64,000 nucleotides of DNA. Origin: Diphasiastrum complanatum (Eukaryota > Streptophyta > Lycopodiopsida > Lycopodiales > Lycopodiaceae). This document shows positions 23,575 through 32,707 of the stretch, in pieces. How positions within the stretch are numbered: position 1 is the stretch's first letter; each line of letters starts with the position of its first letter. The notes beneath the pieces were generated by a model. That model did no database searches, was not told where the DNA came from, and saw nothing but the letters and a program-made list of their open reading frames with translations. The stretch lies in the NCBI GenBank assembly GCA_029204225.1, contig CM055101.1, positions 6,719,132 through 6,783,131 on the forward strand. The letters are read 5' to 3'. A program made the translations under genes and the position numbers.

Positions 23575-24770
23575 TTATTCCCAAAAATCATCGATGTCAT
23601 TTACATCTTCTTTTTTTGTTTTTTCTTGAGTAGCCACTGTACTATCAAGTGGCACCTCTTCTACAATTTCCTCGACTACAGTTACCACATTGTAATCTTG
23701 AACCGAGACATCAGTAAATTCTCCTGTGTCGCCTACTTTTCCGCTAGCAGGAGGTTGAGGTTCCTTGGACAAGGGAATTATTGTATCCTTGCTGTCCAAA
23801 CTCTTTCCCACCTCAGATAATTCATCTGGCAAAATTGAAAGATATTTCATTCTCATTTTCATAAAATCAACTAAATTAGTATCTAAATCTACTCCAACAA
23901 CATGTCTGCCTTTATGAACAACACATGCACTCGTAGTGCCGCTACCGCTAAATAAATCTAAAACCCAATCAACTGGGTGAGAAAAAATATCAATTAAATG
24001 ATTAATTAATTGTTGTGGCTTTGTGGTAGGGACAAGCCACATAACCCGTCATTGGATTTTTTAATTTCTTTGTCACAGCTAGGTACTGGAACAAATTTCC
24101 AAAACTTGTCAGTCCGGAAGTGTTATAATGTAGCATCGAGCGTTTGTCATTCAAAGAATAATAATCGATGGTTATGTATTCTATTTCATTGCAAAGTCGA
24201 GCTCCTCCCGAGTTTCTGACATTGGGCTTGTACCTGACATGGAACATTACAAGTAAAATCAAAATTTTAATTTTAAAATTAAATTTTTTAAATAAAATTA
24301 TGAATTAAAATACGAATTGATAATTCAAAAACTTAAAAACTTACCACACAACATTTTCAATTCCCACATTACAGAAACTACCAAGAAGAATGAAAAATAA
24401 CAACTCTCCAAAGTGGAGAAGTTGTGACTTCAAGAAAGCCCTGCATAAAACTATGGATTTCAGTGAATTTGAAAGGAGTATCATCATTTAATGATTCCTT
24501 CATCTGAAATCCATGTGGTATATCGACGATGCAGAGTGTATAAGGCCTTTTTTTTAAAAAAAATTAAAATTTCTCTGCAATCACCCTTCTCAACATAGTA
24601 AACATGGTTGATCATTGACACTTTTGGGAAGGTAGGTCTCTAATGAATCCTCCTCCGCAATGGTCTCACCCCGTGCCAATCTCTCCCTGTCTCTTTTTTC
24701 TGCTTTTGCCTTCAGAATATGTCTCTTGAATTGCTCTGGAAGGACTTTATATTTTTTTGTCTTCGGGAGA
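23575..24770 (-). pseudogene. Beta-class DNA N6A/N4C methyltransferase, decayed
   Basis: Minus strand. Pieces in order: a charged, Lys/Arg/Glu-rich N-terminal segment (24600-24770); VYYVEKGDCREIL (about 24570-24610), the GDC-x-x-x-L lead-in of beta-class enzymes; CIVDIPHGFQ (about 24500-24530) in the place of catalytic motif IV, where relatives have D/S/N-PP-Y/W/F; an exon ending NVGIENVVW at 24345, a 111-nt GT-AG intron, and YKPNVRNSGGARLC with EIEYITIDYYS at 24170-24233; then TTKPQQLINHLID and motif I, WVLDLFSGSGTTSACVV, with GRHVVGVDLD (about 23880-23990); and an acidic tail ending DDFWE. Motif IV before motif I is the beta-class order. At least three frameshifts (about 24545, 24380 and 24043) suggest a pseudogene. 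The substrate base cannot be told. Confidence 0.75.
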
Positions 24771-25261
24771 CTGAAAAGAAAAAAGCTATGCTTAGCATGA
24801 GAGACAAAAAATATAAAATAGAATAGGAGACTTAACTTATCAAAAAAATATAATTAAATAAAGAAAAAGCTATGCTTAGCATAGGAGACATAGACTATAG
24901 AAAAGAAACAATTAATAAGCACCTATGCTAAGCATGGGTGAAATAAATACCATGTCTCTAAACAAAATCAAAAATGGACTCAGGGCTTCATTTTAGCTGC
25001 TCAGAGGATAAAGCCTCTGGCACTCATCGAAATCTTGACAATTTAGCCCAAAATTTCCATAAGCAAATGTGATAATATTACACATTTTCCCCTTTGAAAA
25101 GTGCTCCGAGGGGTCCCACGCCCTTGGAAAAATGTGTAACTGGTGTCTGGAGCCGGCGAGCGTAATTGCGTTAGTGTGTGCTCATTCACTTCTCCTTTGT
25201 ATTTCCAGGTGATGGTGCAAGAGCTTTCCAAACCCTAATATAGGTTCAACGCGCAAATGTG
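24771..25261. other. Upstream region of the methyltransferase relic with palindrome copies
   Basis: Three copies of the palindrome ATGCTTAGCAT or ATGCTAAGCAT occur at 24788, 24872 and 24925, two of them inside the longer repeat AAAAAGCTATGCTTAGCAT. 25043-25231 holds an unrecognised minus-strand frame of 62 codons with higher GC than its surroundings. The part next to 24770 ends in a pyrimidine-rich acceptor-like stretch (TTTTCTTTTCAG on the minus strand), so this may be an intron. Confidence 0.45.
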
Positions 25262-25560
25262 CTATATGACTGGTTTACTCACCACACCATATCCAACAAA
25301 AATACCTTTCCTTGAAGATGGATCATCCTTGGTCCTATCATCAAGAGTGATGTTGACATAGAATGTGCATCCAAAAGTTCTTAGAAAGCTGACACTCGAC
25401 CTCCTCTTGAATAGCATCTCAAAAGGTGTCCCTCCATCCAAAATAGCAATCAGCCATCTATTGCACAAGAAATTGGCACACAACAAAGTTTGATCCCAAA
25501 ATGGTTTGTCAAGATTAGCACTTAACGTCATGGCTTTATCACTTTCACGAGAGTCAATTG
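25262..25560 (-). pseudogene. Copia integrase fragment
   Basis: Minus-strand frame with CANFLCNRWLIAILDG, then TPFEMLFKRRSSVSFLRTFG and SSRKGIFVGYG, the C-terminal part of a copia integrase. It is cut on both sides. Confidence 0.75.
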
Positions 25561-25976
25561 GCAAAGATGTTATGGATCTATTTTTGCAAGTTATTGAAGA
25601 CTCAAGTAAGGTCAAAGGAGTAGCAAAGAAGTGTTGTTCAAGTTTACTTTACTTGTTCTATCTCATGTTTGAGCATTTTCATGTGGATGTGTGCAAATTG
25701 TCAAGATATGGTAAAACTAGCTACATTGGTGAGCATTATTTTGATGTTGGATTTGTACTAGCATTCTTGGCTAGTTTTGTTAATGGAAATGAATCTATTG
25801 GCAGTTCATTATGTCACTCATTCATGGCCAAGTCATCAAGTGATGATGGCATTCAATGGCAAGATGGAGATGGAGGCTCATTCATGGAGTTTCATGGTGG
25901 ATACATGGCAACAAAGGACAAAAAGGGAGGATACAAGAAAGCAAATGGTTATCACTCACATTTATTGTTTGTTTTC
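25561..25976 (+). other. Unrecognised stretch, possible copia remnant
   Basis: One plus-strand frame of 168 codons runs through it (25506-26012) but resembles no domain I know; the base composition matches the copia debris on each side. No feature is claimed. Confidence 0.3.
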
Positions 25977-26156
25977 TGTATTTTTCCAAAGAGTTCAAAG
26001 TTGATAGCATGAAGAAATCATCTCATTTACATTCTATGTGATTCTTCATGGCACATTGAAATGATATGTATTTTTCCAAAGAGTTCAAAGTTGATAGCAT
26101 GAAGAAATCATCTCATTTACATTCTATGTGATTCTTCATGGCACATTGAAATGATA
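25977..26156. repeat. 90-bp tandem duplication
   Basis: The segment beginning TGTATTTTTCCAAAGAG at 25977 recurs without visible change at 26067, period 90 bp, two copies. Perfect identity implies a recent event. Confidence 0.95.
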
Positions 26157-26334
26157 TGTTAACATTTTGTGAGGGAGCAAGTCATTGCAAAGGAGGTGGA
26201 GCTTCAACATGTGTCTTCAAGGGAATGTGTAGCTAATATCTTCACCAAAGCATTGGGATAAGACTTGTTCATGAAGCATAGGACATTTCTTGGAGTGTTA
26301 TCAAAGTCCATGCTAAAACTAGTTGAGGAGGGAA
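26157..26334 (+). pseudogene. Copia RNase H tail
   Basis: Residues HFVREQVIAKEVELQHVSS then VANIFTKALG, the last 40 codons of a copia polyprotein, in frame with a stop at the LPKD-like position. Followed by purine tract TGAGGAGGGAA and an LTR. Confidence 0.8.
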
Positions 26335-26784
26335 TGTGAGAAATTCAACTAGTTTAGTCATATTTGCTACATTTGTTTATTTGGCAAATCGAGGCCAACT
26401 TTATATGAGACTTAGACTTTGACTTTTCAAAGTTATATTAGTCTAAAATCCATTTGAATAAACACTTTTGGAAAGTGTGGAAAATGTAGAGGTCGAGTTT
26501 GAGTAGATTCAAATTTAAAAGTAGGGTACATTGAATCTAGTCCCAAAAATAGTAGGGCTTACATTTTGGAGGGAAACCAAGTGGCAACTTAGGTTTAGGA
26601 CCTGTTATAAAAGGATGTAACTTGTGGAAAGAGAAATATTTCTCTCTGTCTTATCTCATTCATGCTTATACATGGTTATCTTGGATTCTATTATCCATTG
26701 GCGCACTATATTTGTGATATCTCGCAATTCTATGTGTAGAATGATCAATATTTGCTATTTTCAGGTTCACATGTGTGAAATACA
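26335..26784 (+). repeat. Copia 3' LTR
   Basis: Begins TGTGAGAAATTCAAC after the purine tract and ends GTGTGAAATACA, about 450 bp. The end point is judged from the terminal CA and from similarity to other copia LTR ends in this window. Confidence 0.65.
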
Positions 26785-27480
26785 ATAGGGTACTGTTTTT
26801 GTAAGGACAATAGCTTCTATTTATGTTTTGATTCATGTTTGATCAAGTTCCATTAGAGTTTGCATCTCATTTTTTGTGTAGATGCTATTTTTTTCTACAT
26901 TGGCAAGATTGGTGGATTAGCTTGTTTTTGTAACCAAAGATTTTAGTAGGTTTGGATCTGAATTGATCCCAAATATTTCACACCACCACCTCCTCCTTCT
27001 ACAAGCTTGTTTAAGTCCATGAAGACTTTTTGTCAAAAAAACAAACATTGCAGCGTGAATATTTTTGTGCCAAAAAATTATTTTGGAAAGCTTTAGTAAC
27101 ATCAAGTGGCCAGATTTTCCACTTGAACAAAATTGCTTGGAAAATAAACACTCTTATGGTCACCAATTCTTATGGATCTATTCATGCAAGGGCATTTCAT
27201 GACTGTAAGAAGTCATTTCAATGCACAAGTTGAGTTGGAACTGCTAGATCGATGATTGGGAAATGACAATTTGAAAAAATAATATTGCCATTGGATTGAG
27301 TTGAAAAAGACTTGGAAAGACTCGAAATGTAGAATGGCCTTCAATTGTTTTTGAAAATATTCACTTTGAAATGGCAAAAGTGTTAATCAGATCGGATAGA
27401 AAAGCAAATTATTGATTCTCATTGAATCAATCCAAGAGCAACAACTACCAACTAGAACACCTTGCTCCAACTCCAACTAG

Positions 27481-27481
<1 letters not shown>
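26785..27481. other. Degraded copia sequence
   Basis: Only a short minus-strand piece resembling a copia RT (FLTKSLHGLKQA, about 26990-27040) is recognisable. The rest shows no gene. Confidence 0.4.

Positions 27482-27513
<32 letters not shown>
27482..27513. repeat. (GT)16 microsatellite
   Basis: About 32 bp of TG repeat inside the copia RNase H region at 27420-28093, likely a later expansion. Confidence 0.95.
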
Positions 27514-27516
<3 letters not shown>

Positions 27517-27523
27517 GTCCTTT

Positions 27524-28093
27524 AGTATGTCATTGGAAAAGTGTCAAAAGAGTGTTAAGATACATCTTGACTACAAGGAATTTTGGCATAATCTATCAAG
27601 GAACTAACTTGTGTTTGACAGAGATTTTGCAGGTGAAAAGGTGGATAGATAATCCATGAGTGCTTTTGCTACATTCTTAAGTGGAGGAGTTATATCTTGG
27701 CTTTCAAATAAGCAAGATACCATCTCTCTATCCTCAACTGAATCTGAGTATAAGGCATTGACATCAACCACCAAGGAGATCCTATGGCTCTCAAGAGACT
27801 TTTGGAGGAGCTTCATGTAATCAAGGCCGAGGAGATTCCATGCATTTATTTTGATAATCAAACATCACAACAACTTGCCATCAATCCTATCTTTAATGCT
27901 CGAACCAAATATCGAGATTGCACACCACTTTGTAAGGGAGAAAGTGCATGCCAAGGAGATCAAACTCCATCATGTGTCATCATTCGAATGTGTTGCTGAT
28001 ATTTTAACCAAACCATTGCCAAAGGACTCATTTATGAAGTTGAGATATGCACTTGGATTTGTAGATAGATGGACACTAGATTTGCCAAGCTAG
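27524..28093 (+). pseudogene. Copia RNase H
   Basis: Plus strand, in three frames. WKSVKRVLRYIL (about 27533) is the end of RT; then VISWLSNKQDTISLSSTESE (about 27690), IPCIYFDNQTSQQLAINP (about 27835), IAHHFVREKVHAKEIKL and CVADILTKPLPKDSF (about 27990). Stops at 27606 and a frame change at about 27900 mark it as a relic. Confidence 0.88.
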
Positions 28094-28104
28094 ATTTTGA
28101 GGAG

Positions 28105-28619
28105 TTAAAATTGTCAAAATCCTAGCTTTGATCTATGATGTTATGTGTATAACTTGATCCCACACGTGTAAAGCAAGTTCCCATGTGGAGCAGGTTCCCA
28201 TGTGTAGATGTTAGGCCTAGGTGCATTCATTTTTATTAGATAGAAAAAATCTTGATTTACATATGTGTGAACTAGCTAGTCAAGTTGAAAATTGCCATTT
28301 GGCAGCCTGTTACTAATTGATCAAGCATACCCATGTGAATAATGGTGATTTCCCATTGATGAGTGATCTTGATTTTGAGGTAAATCCATGTTGTTCACCA
28401 TTTGTGTTGTGACTTAATGCATTGAATGCTATCAATAGTTAATGTACTTCACTCTCTGACCATTGTCCGTACAATGATAGGTTTTCACACGTGTGAGGTC
28501 ACCCATCCACTAAATTGATCAAATTAATTGTTGTTCTTGCTAGTTAAGTGCATGTTTTTGATCTAGATCAAGATCTAATCAATGGATTTGTGGAAGATCA
28601 ATTTAACTAGTACCCAACA
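28105..28619 (+). repeat. Probable copia LTR
   Basis: Follows the purine tract TTTTGAGGAG and ends TACCCAACA; contains CACACGTGTGAGG like other LTRs here. The start TTAAAATTG lacks the canonical TG, so the boundary is uncertain. Confidence 0.5.
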
Positions 28620-29280
28620 CCTCATGTGGATCGATTGAAGTTCCATTTATGGTCCTAAAATCAATATATTCAACAAAAAAAAGTAGAGACCATAGCATGA
28701 GACATCAACAAGAGTAAGGCCAAAATGTTTTGTACTCTCAATAAGCTCTCAAATTGACTTTTACACATGATCATTCTTATTTTTAGAGTTCTATGCATCC
28801 TTTATGCACAGTCTCAAATGATTGTACTCAATACTTTTGTCAGTAATTAGAAAAATTATGTCAATTCAAGATTGTTTAATGTGTTATATTTTTTGTAGGC
28901 TTCAAGCTAGCCTCTCACTTTATTCACAATCTCTATGGTTTGATATATATCATGATCCTCAATCTTTATTACTTTTTGTGTTTGTTAATGTGTCTTGCTA
29001 CTAAGTGATGAGAACTGATTTGTTAGCAAAGTCTTTAATGTTGTCAATGACATCCCAATCATGTCTGATTAGCTCATCTAACTTCCCTTGATAGTTCTAT
29101 AGCAACACTTAGAAATTTGCAAATAAATTATTTTATCATATCTTACAAAACTGACTGGTAGCTACTACTTTTGCCTATCTAATACATCAGAATCCATACA
29201 TCACATTTAGTTAATCCATTTTCCAGCATGGTACAAAGTCATGTGATCGATCCTTCATAGTTATCCAACATGGTATCAGT
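28620..29280 (+). other. Probable LTR end with primer-binding site
   Basis: No gene is seen in 28620-29260. TATCCAACA then TGGTATCAG (29271-29279) looks like an LTR terminus followed by an initiator tRNA-Met primer-binding site of a further copia element. Confidence 0.5.
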
Positions 29281-29760
29281 ACTTTCTAGTCTGCTACCAA
29301 CCTATGAAAATTGGGCAATGATTACATCCACTCAAGCAAAAGTTATTCTTTCGAGAGTAATCACAATGTTACTCTAAGATAAAACTCGAAGTCATGGCTC
29401 TTCAACTAGCACAAAATTTGTGTCTCAAGCTTCTAAGAAGGGCATTAAAGTAAAGAAGAAAAAGAAGAATACAAACAAGTAAGCCAAGAGCTCCCAAAAG
29501 TAATGGCATCCAAATCTAAATCAGTTACACTCTTATAACTATAAGACTAAGTTGTTCTACAAATACCGCAAATGGACAAATAATGAAATTCAAGACTTTA
29601 AACTTCAACAACACAACAAGCGGTCCGAGATCAACGAGTCAATACTACATAAGCTTCCTGGGCACCAACCCAAGAGTAGGTTCAATCAGCTTTTATGGCA
29701 AAGCATGAAACTAACCAAGATAACTATTCTTGGTATCTTGATTCTATAACTTCTCCACAC
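29281..29760 (+). pseudogene. Copia gag relic
   Basis: Downstream of the primer-binding site. The segment KLFYKYRKWTNNEIQDFK (about 29550) followed by NKRSEINESILHK resembles a degraded CCHC knuckle region of copia gag (both first cysteines changed). A Lys-rich run (KVKKKKKNTNK) precedes it. Multiple stops. Confidence 0.45.
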
Positions 29761-31884
29761 ATGACAAACCATATGGGATGGTTTCAATAGCACTATAGCT
29801 ACCACCTTTGTCTACTGAAACCATACATAGTTTTGGTTGGTCTTGAAAAATTTTGAGCACTTATATGGTTTTTCACAATTTTTTTGTATTAAACTTTGTG
29901 TCTATTCTCTTTCCCTCTCTTCACCCTATCCACTTCACCCTTCACCAATCTATCATCTTAATCCACTAATAGATCTACATTATGAACTAAAAGAAAGAAG
30001 AAAAAAAAACCATTTCAAAAATAAAGACAAGACAAAAATAAAAGATCGACTTGTGGACAATTTACCATACCCTTTGTTGTATATAGGTGTGAAGAGGTTG
30101 ACACCAAATTCATAGTTAGGACATGTTGTATAATTCTATGTATATTCTCTACAAGATTCTATCAAGGTATTAGCATATGATTCTAGCCAATACAAATACC
30201 ATATTCTAGCCAATACAATATTTTCAAGGAAATGAAAAAAAAAAATTGGAGTAATTGGTCAAAACAATAACAAAGCTTAATAAGGGTTGGTCTAAACAAC
30301 AACAAAATGTAGTAAGATTGGCTTGAACAACAAAAAAATATAGCATTAAAAGTTCTAAAATTTCAATTATACATATTCTTCAAGAATCAAGGACATTTGG
30401 CATAAATGTCAATCCAAGACTAGGATATATTAGCCATATCCTATTAGTTTACCACATGCTTGTGTAATTTCTTTTTTTTCCATCATTGCAAATGGGTTAC
30501 AGTAGTGGTTAGGTTATGAACTCCCCCTCTATGACATGCACAATGGTCTACTTTGATCGCAATAACTTTGTGGTTCCTTACTTTGATATAAGTCTCTCAA
30601 TTTATTACTATAAATACTCAACTCTATTTTTCTATGTCACAATTGTCTCTAACATGTCTAAGCATCTACTTTTGCATTTCTACAACCCATGATCTCTCAT
30701 TCATAAAGAGTTCTTGTGTCTATTTTCTTTCCAAAAATCATGTCTAGCTCACTAGCATAGATATAAGGATTTGGGTTGGGTATGGATATTGATACCATAG
30801 TGATACTTGTCAATCATAAATAGACCTACATTTTATCCGTCCACACTAGTTCTCACTTGAACATATTAGAAGTTATGAAAAAAAAAAATGGAAAAAGCAA
30901 GATTTTTGCTTACCCATTTCAAATCCAACATGGCTCTACCACAATATGCAAATTACATAATGAAATTACACTGCAACATCCATGCTCACAAACCAATGGC
31001 CAGATCACATTATACTTTTACAAATATATACTATATATGTGTGTGTGCAAGTTTATTAGCAATTTCACATTGCCATGATGTAATGTTCAATACTTGGAGT
31101 GTAGAGTGTAAATCTCTATGTAGTCATTATTAAAAGCACAATTAATCCCACATCATCACATCACAATAGAGAAAATGAAAATAAAAATACATTAATCTTA
31201 CATTGCATCTCCTTAACTACTACTTGAGGCACTTGGACCTAGCTTCAAACTACTATCATAGGTTTAATATGCTATTAGTCAACAAAATTGGCAATGTATT
31301 GATAATCATTTCTAACAAAAGAATGGTCAACATATGACAACTCTAGACATTAGAATGACTCTAGAGAGTGCTAAAAGCCTTTAAAAAAATAATGAAGACA
31401 TGTTTTTTGAGAGGAGAAAGAATGTTATGTCCTTGATTAACTACTTAGTCATTGTCTAGCCTCAAATCAGGATACGCTTGTGTGAATTTAAGCATTATCT
31501 AGTTGGTGGTTAGCAATCGATGTTCTTTATTGCTAGTTATGATTGTGAGATCATTCAGGACCCCCTAGATTGGACATATGTGGAGCAACTACAGGATAGG
31601 TACCTCAAACATGTGTGCTTGGGTTGTGGGTACTTAAAGAGTACCAAGGGCTTCATGCAAGGTATTTCAAAATATTGTGGCCTGGGTTCATGAGAGCTTT
31701 CAATGATAATCTAAATTAGACAAACGCTTCTTCCTAGTGGCAATAGAAAAAATGAATAAAGGCCTAAATGCAAAAACAAAGACATGGAAATATCAAGTTA
31801 TGATCAACAAATTTGACCATAATGTTATTATTGTAAATAGAGATGCATTAACAATGACACATATTCAAATTGCACAATGTGAGT
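29761..31884. other. No recognisable gene
   Basis: About 2.1 kb of AT-rich sequence with scattered poly-A runs. No protein family, RNA gene or clear repeat end was recognised. The position 31422 (GAGAGGAGAAAGAATGTTATG) resembles a polypurine tract plus LTR start but has no partner. Confidence 0.5.
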
Positions 31885-31892
31885 GACTACAT

Positions 31893-32080
31893 TTTTTTTC
31901 GTATACAGAGTTACGCAACTAGTAGGTTACACACAACATATACAGCCTGACAACTCGATGTGGGCAATGCCAAGTGAGGAGCAAGCTCCTAAGAAAGATG
32001 TCACTATGCAGCGGCTGGGATTCGAGCCTGCGCCTTGTCGGTCACAGTCAACAACTCTACCCATACACCACGCTGCAATG
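31893..32080 (-). mobile_element. tRNA-derived SINE
   Basis: Read on the minus strand: a tRNA-like head with box A TGGTGTATGGG (32060-32070) and box B GGCTCGAATCC (32018-32028), an unrelated body of about 110 bp, and an A-rich tail of 8 A (31892-31899). Flanks carry a target duplication, GACTACAT (31885-31892) and GACTATAT (32081-32088), one mismatch. Both RNA polymerase III boxes match the consensus at all but one position. It sits 120 bp from the hAT end. Confidence 0.8.
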
Positions 32081-32163
32081 GACTATATTGATTACACATG
32101 GAAATAACCATGTATTGAACAAAAATTATATATATCGAGGTGTCGTGCGTGCGCGCATCTATA

Positions 32164-32203
<40 letters not shown>

Positions 32204-32409
32204 TAGTGGCACGTGGTACCGCCATTATGGTACCGCGGTACCATAATGGTGGTACCGCAGTTATGGTGCCGCCCTCAGACCAGCGGTACCAGGGCGGCAC
32301 CACAAAAATAATATTTTTTATTATTATTATTTTTTTTAAAAAAAACCCTTTTAACAGGCTAAAACTAGGTAAAAACTAAGATGTTACTGTACAAGGGGAC
32401 TGTACTGGG

Positions 32410-32655
32410 GGCACTGTGGGAGAGCGGACCCAATCGGAGTGCGGCATGTGGGGGAGCAATACATGGGGCAGGTACAGTAGCACATGGGCACTGTGGAGGA
32501 GCAGACCATGGACCCAATCGGAGTGCAGCATGTGGGGGAGCAATACATCCGGACAGGTACACCGTCACATGGGCACTGTGGAGGAGCAAACCATGGACCC
32601 AATCGCAGTGCAGCATGTGGGGGATCAGCACATGGGGCAGGTACAGTAGCACATG
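32410..32655. repeat. Three tandem repeats of about 85 bp in the hAT 3' region
   Basis: CCCAATCGGAGTGCAGCATG-type units start at about 32429, 32513 and 32598, spacing 84-85 bp, downstream of the transposase stop and inside the element's left subterminal region. Confidence 0.9.
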
Positions 32656-32707
32656 GGATCATCAACAAAAGCAAATTGGGAAACAGGTTGTGGGGTTAAA
32701 TAGGCAC

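Noticed and set aside
25043-25231. 62-codon frame with higher GC upstream of the methyltransferase relic
   Set aside because: Could be a further exon, but no phase-compatible splice link to 24770 was found.
31990-32080. tRNA gene on the minus strand
   Set aside because: Boxes A and B are present but acceptor and anticodon stems do not form, and an A tail with target duplication fits a SINE.
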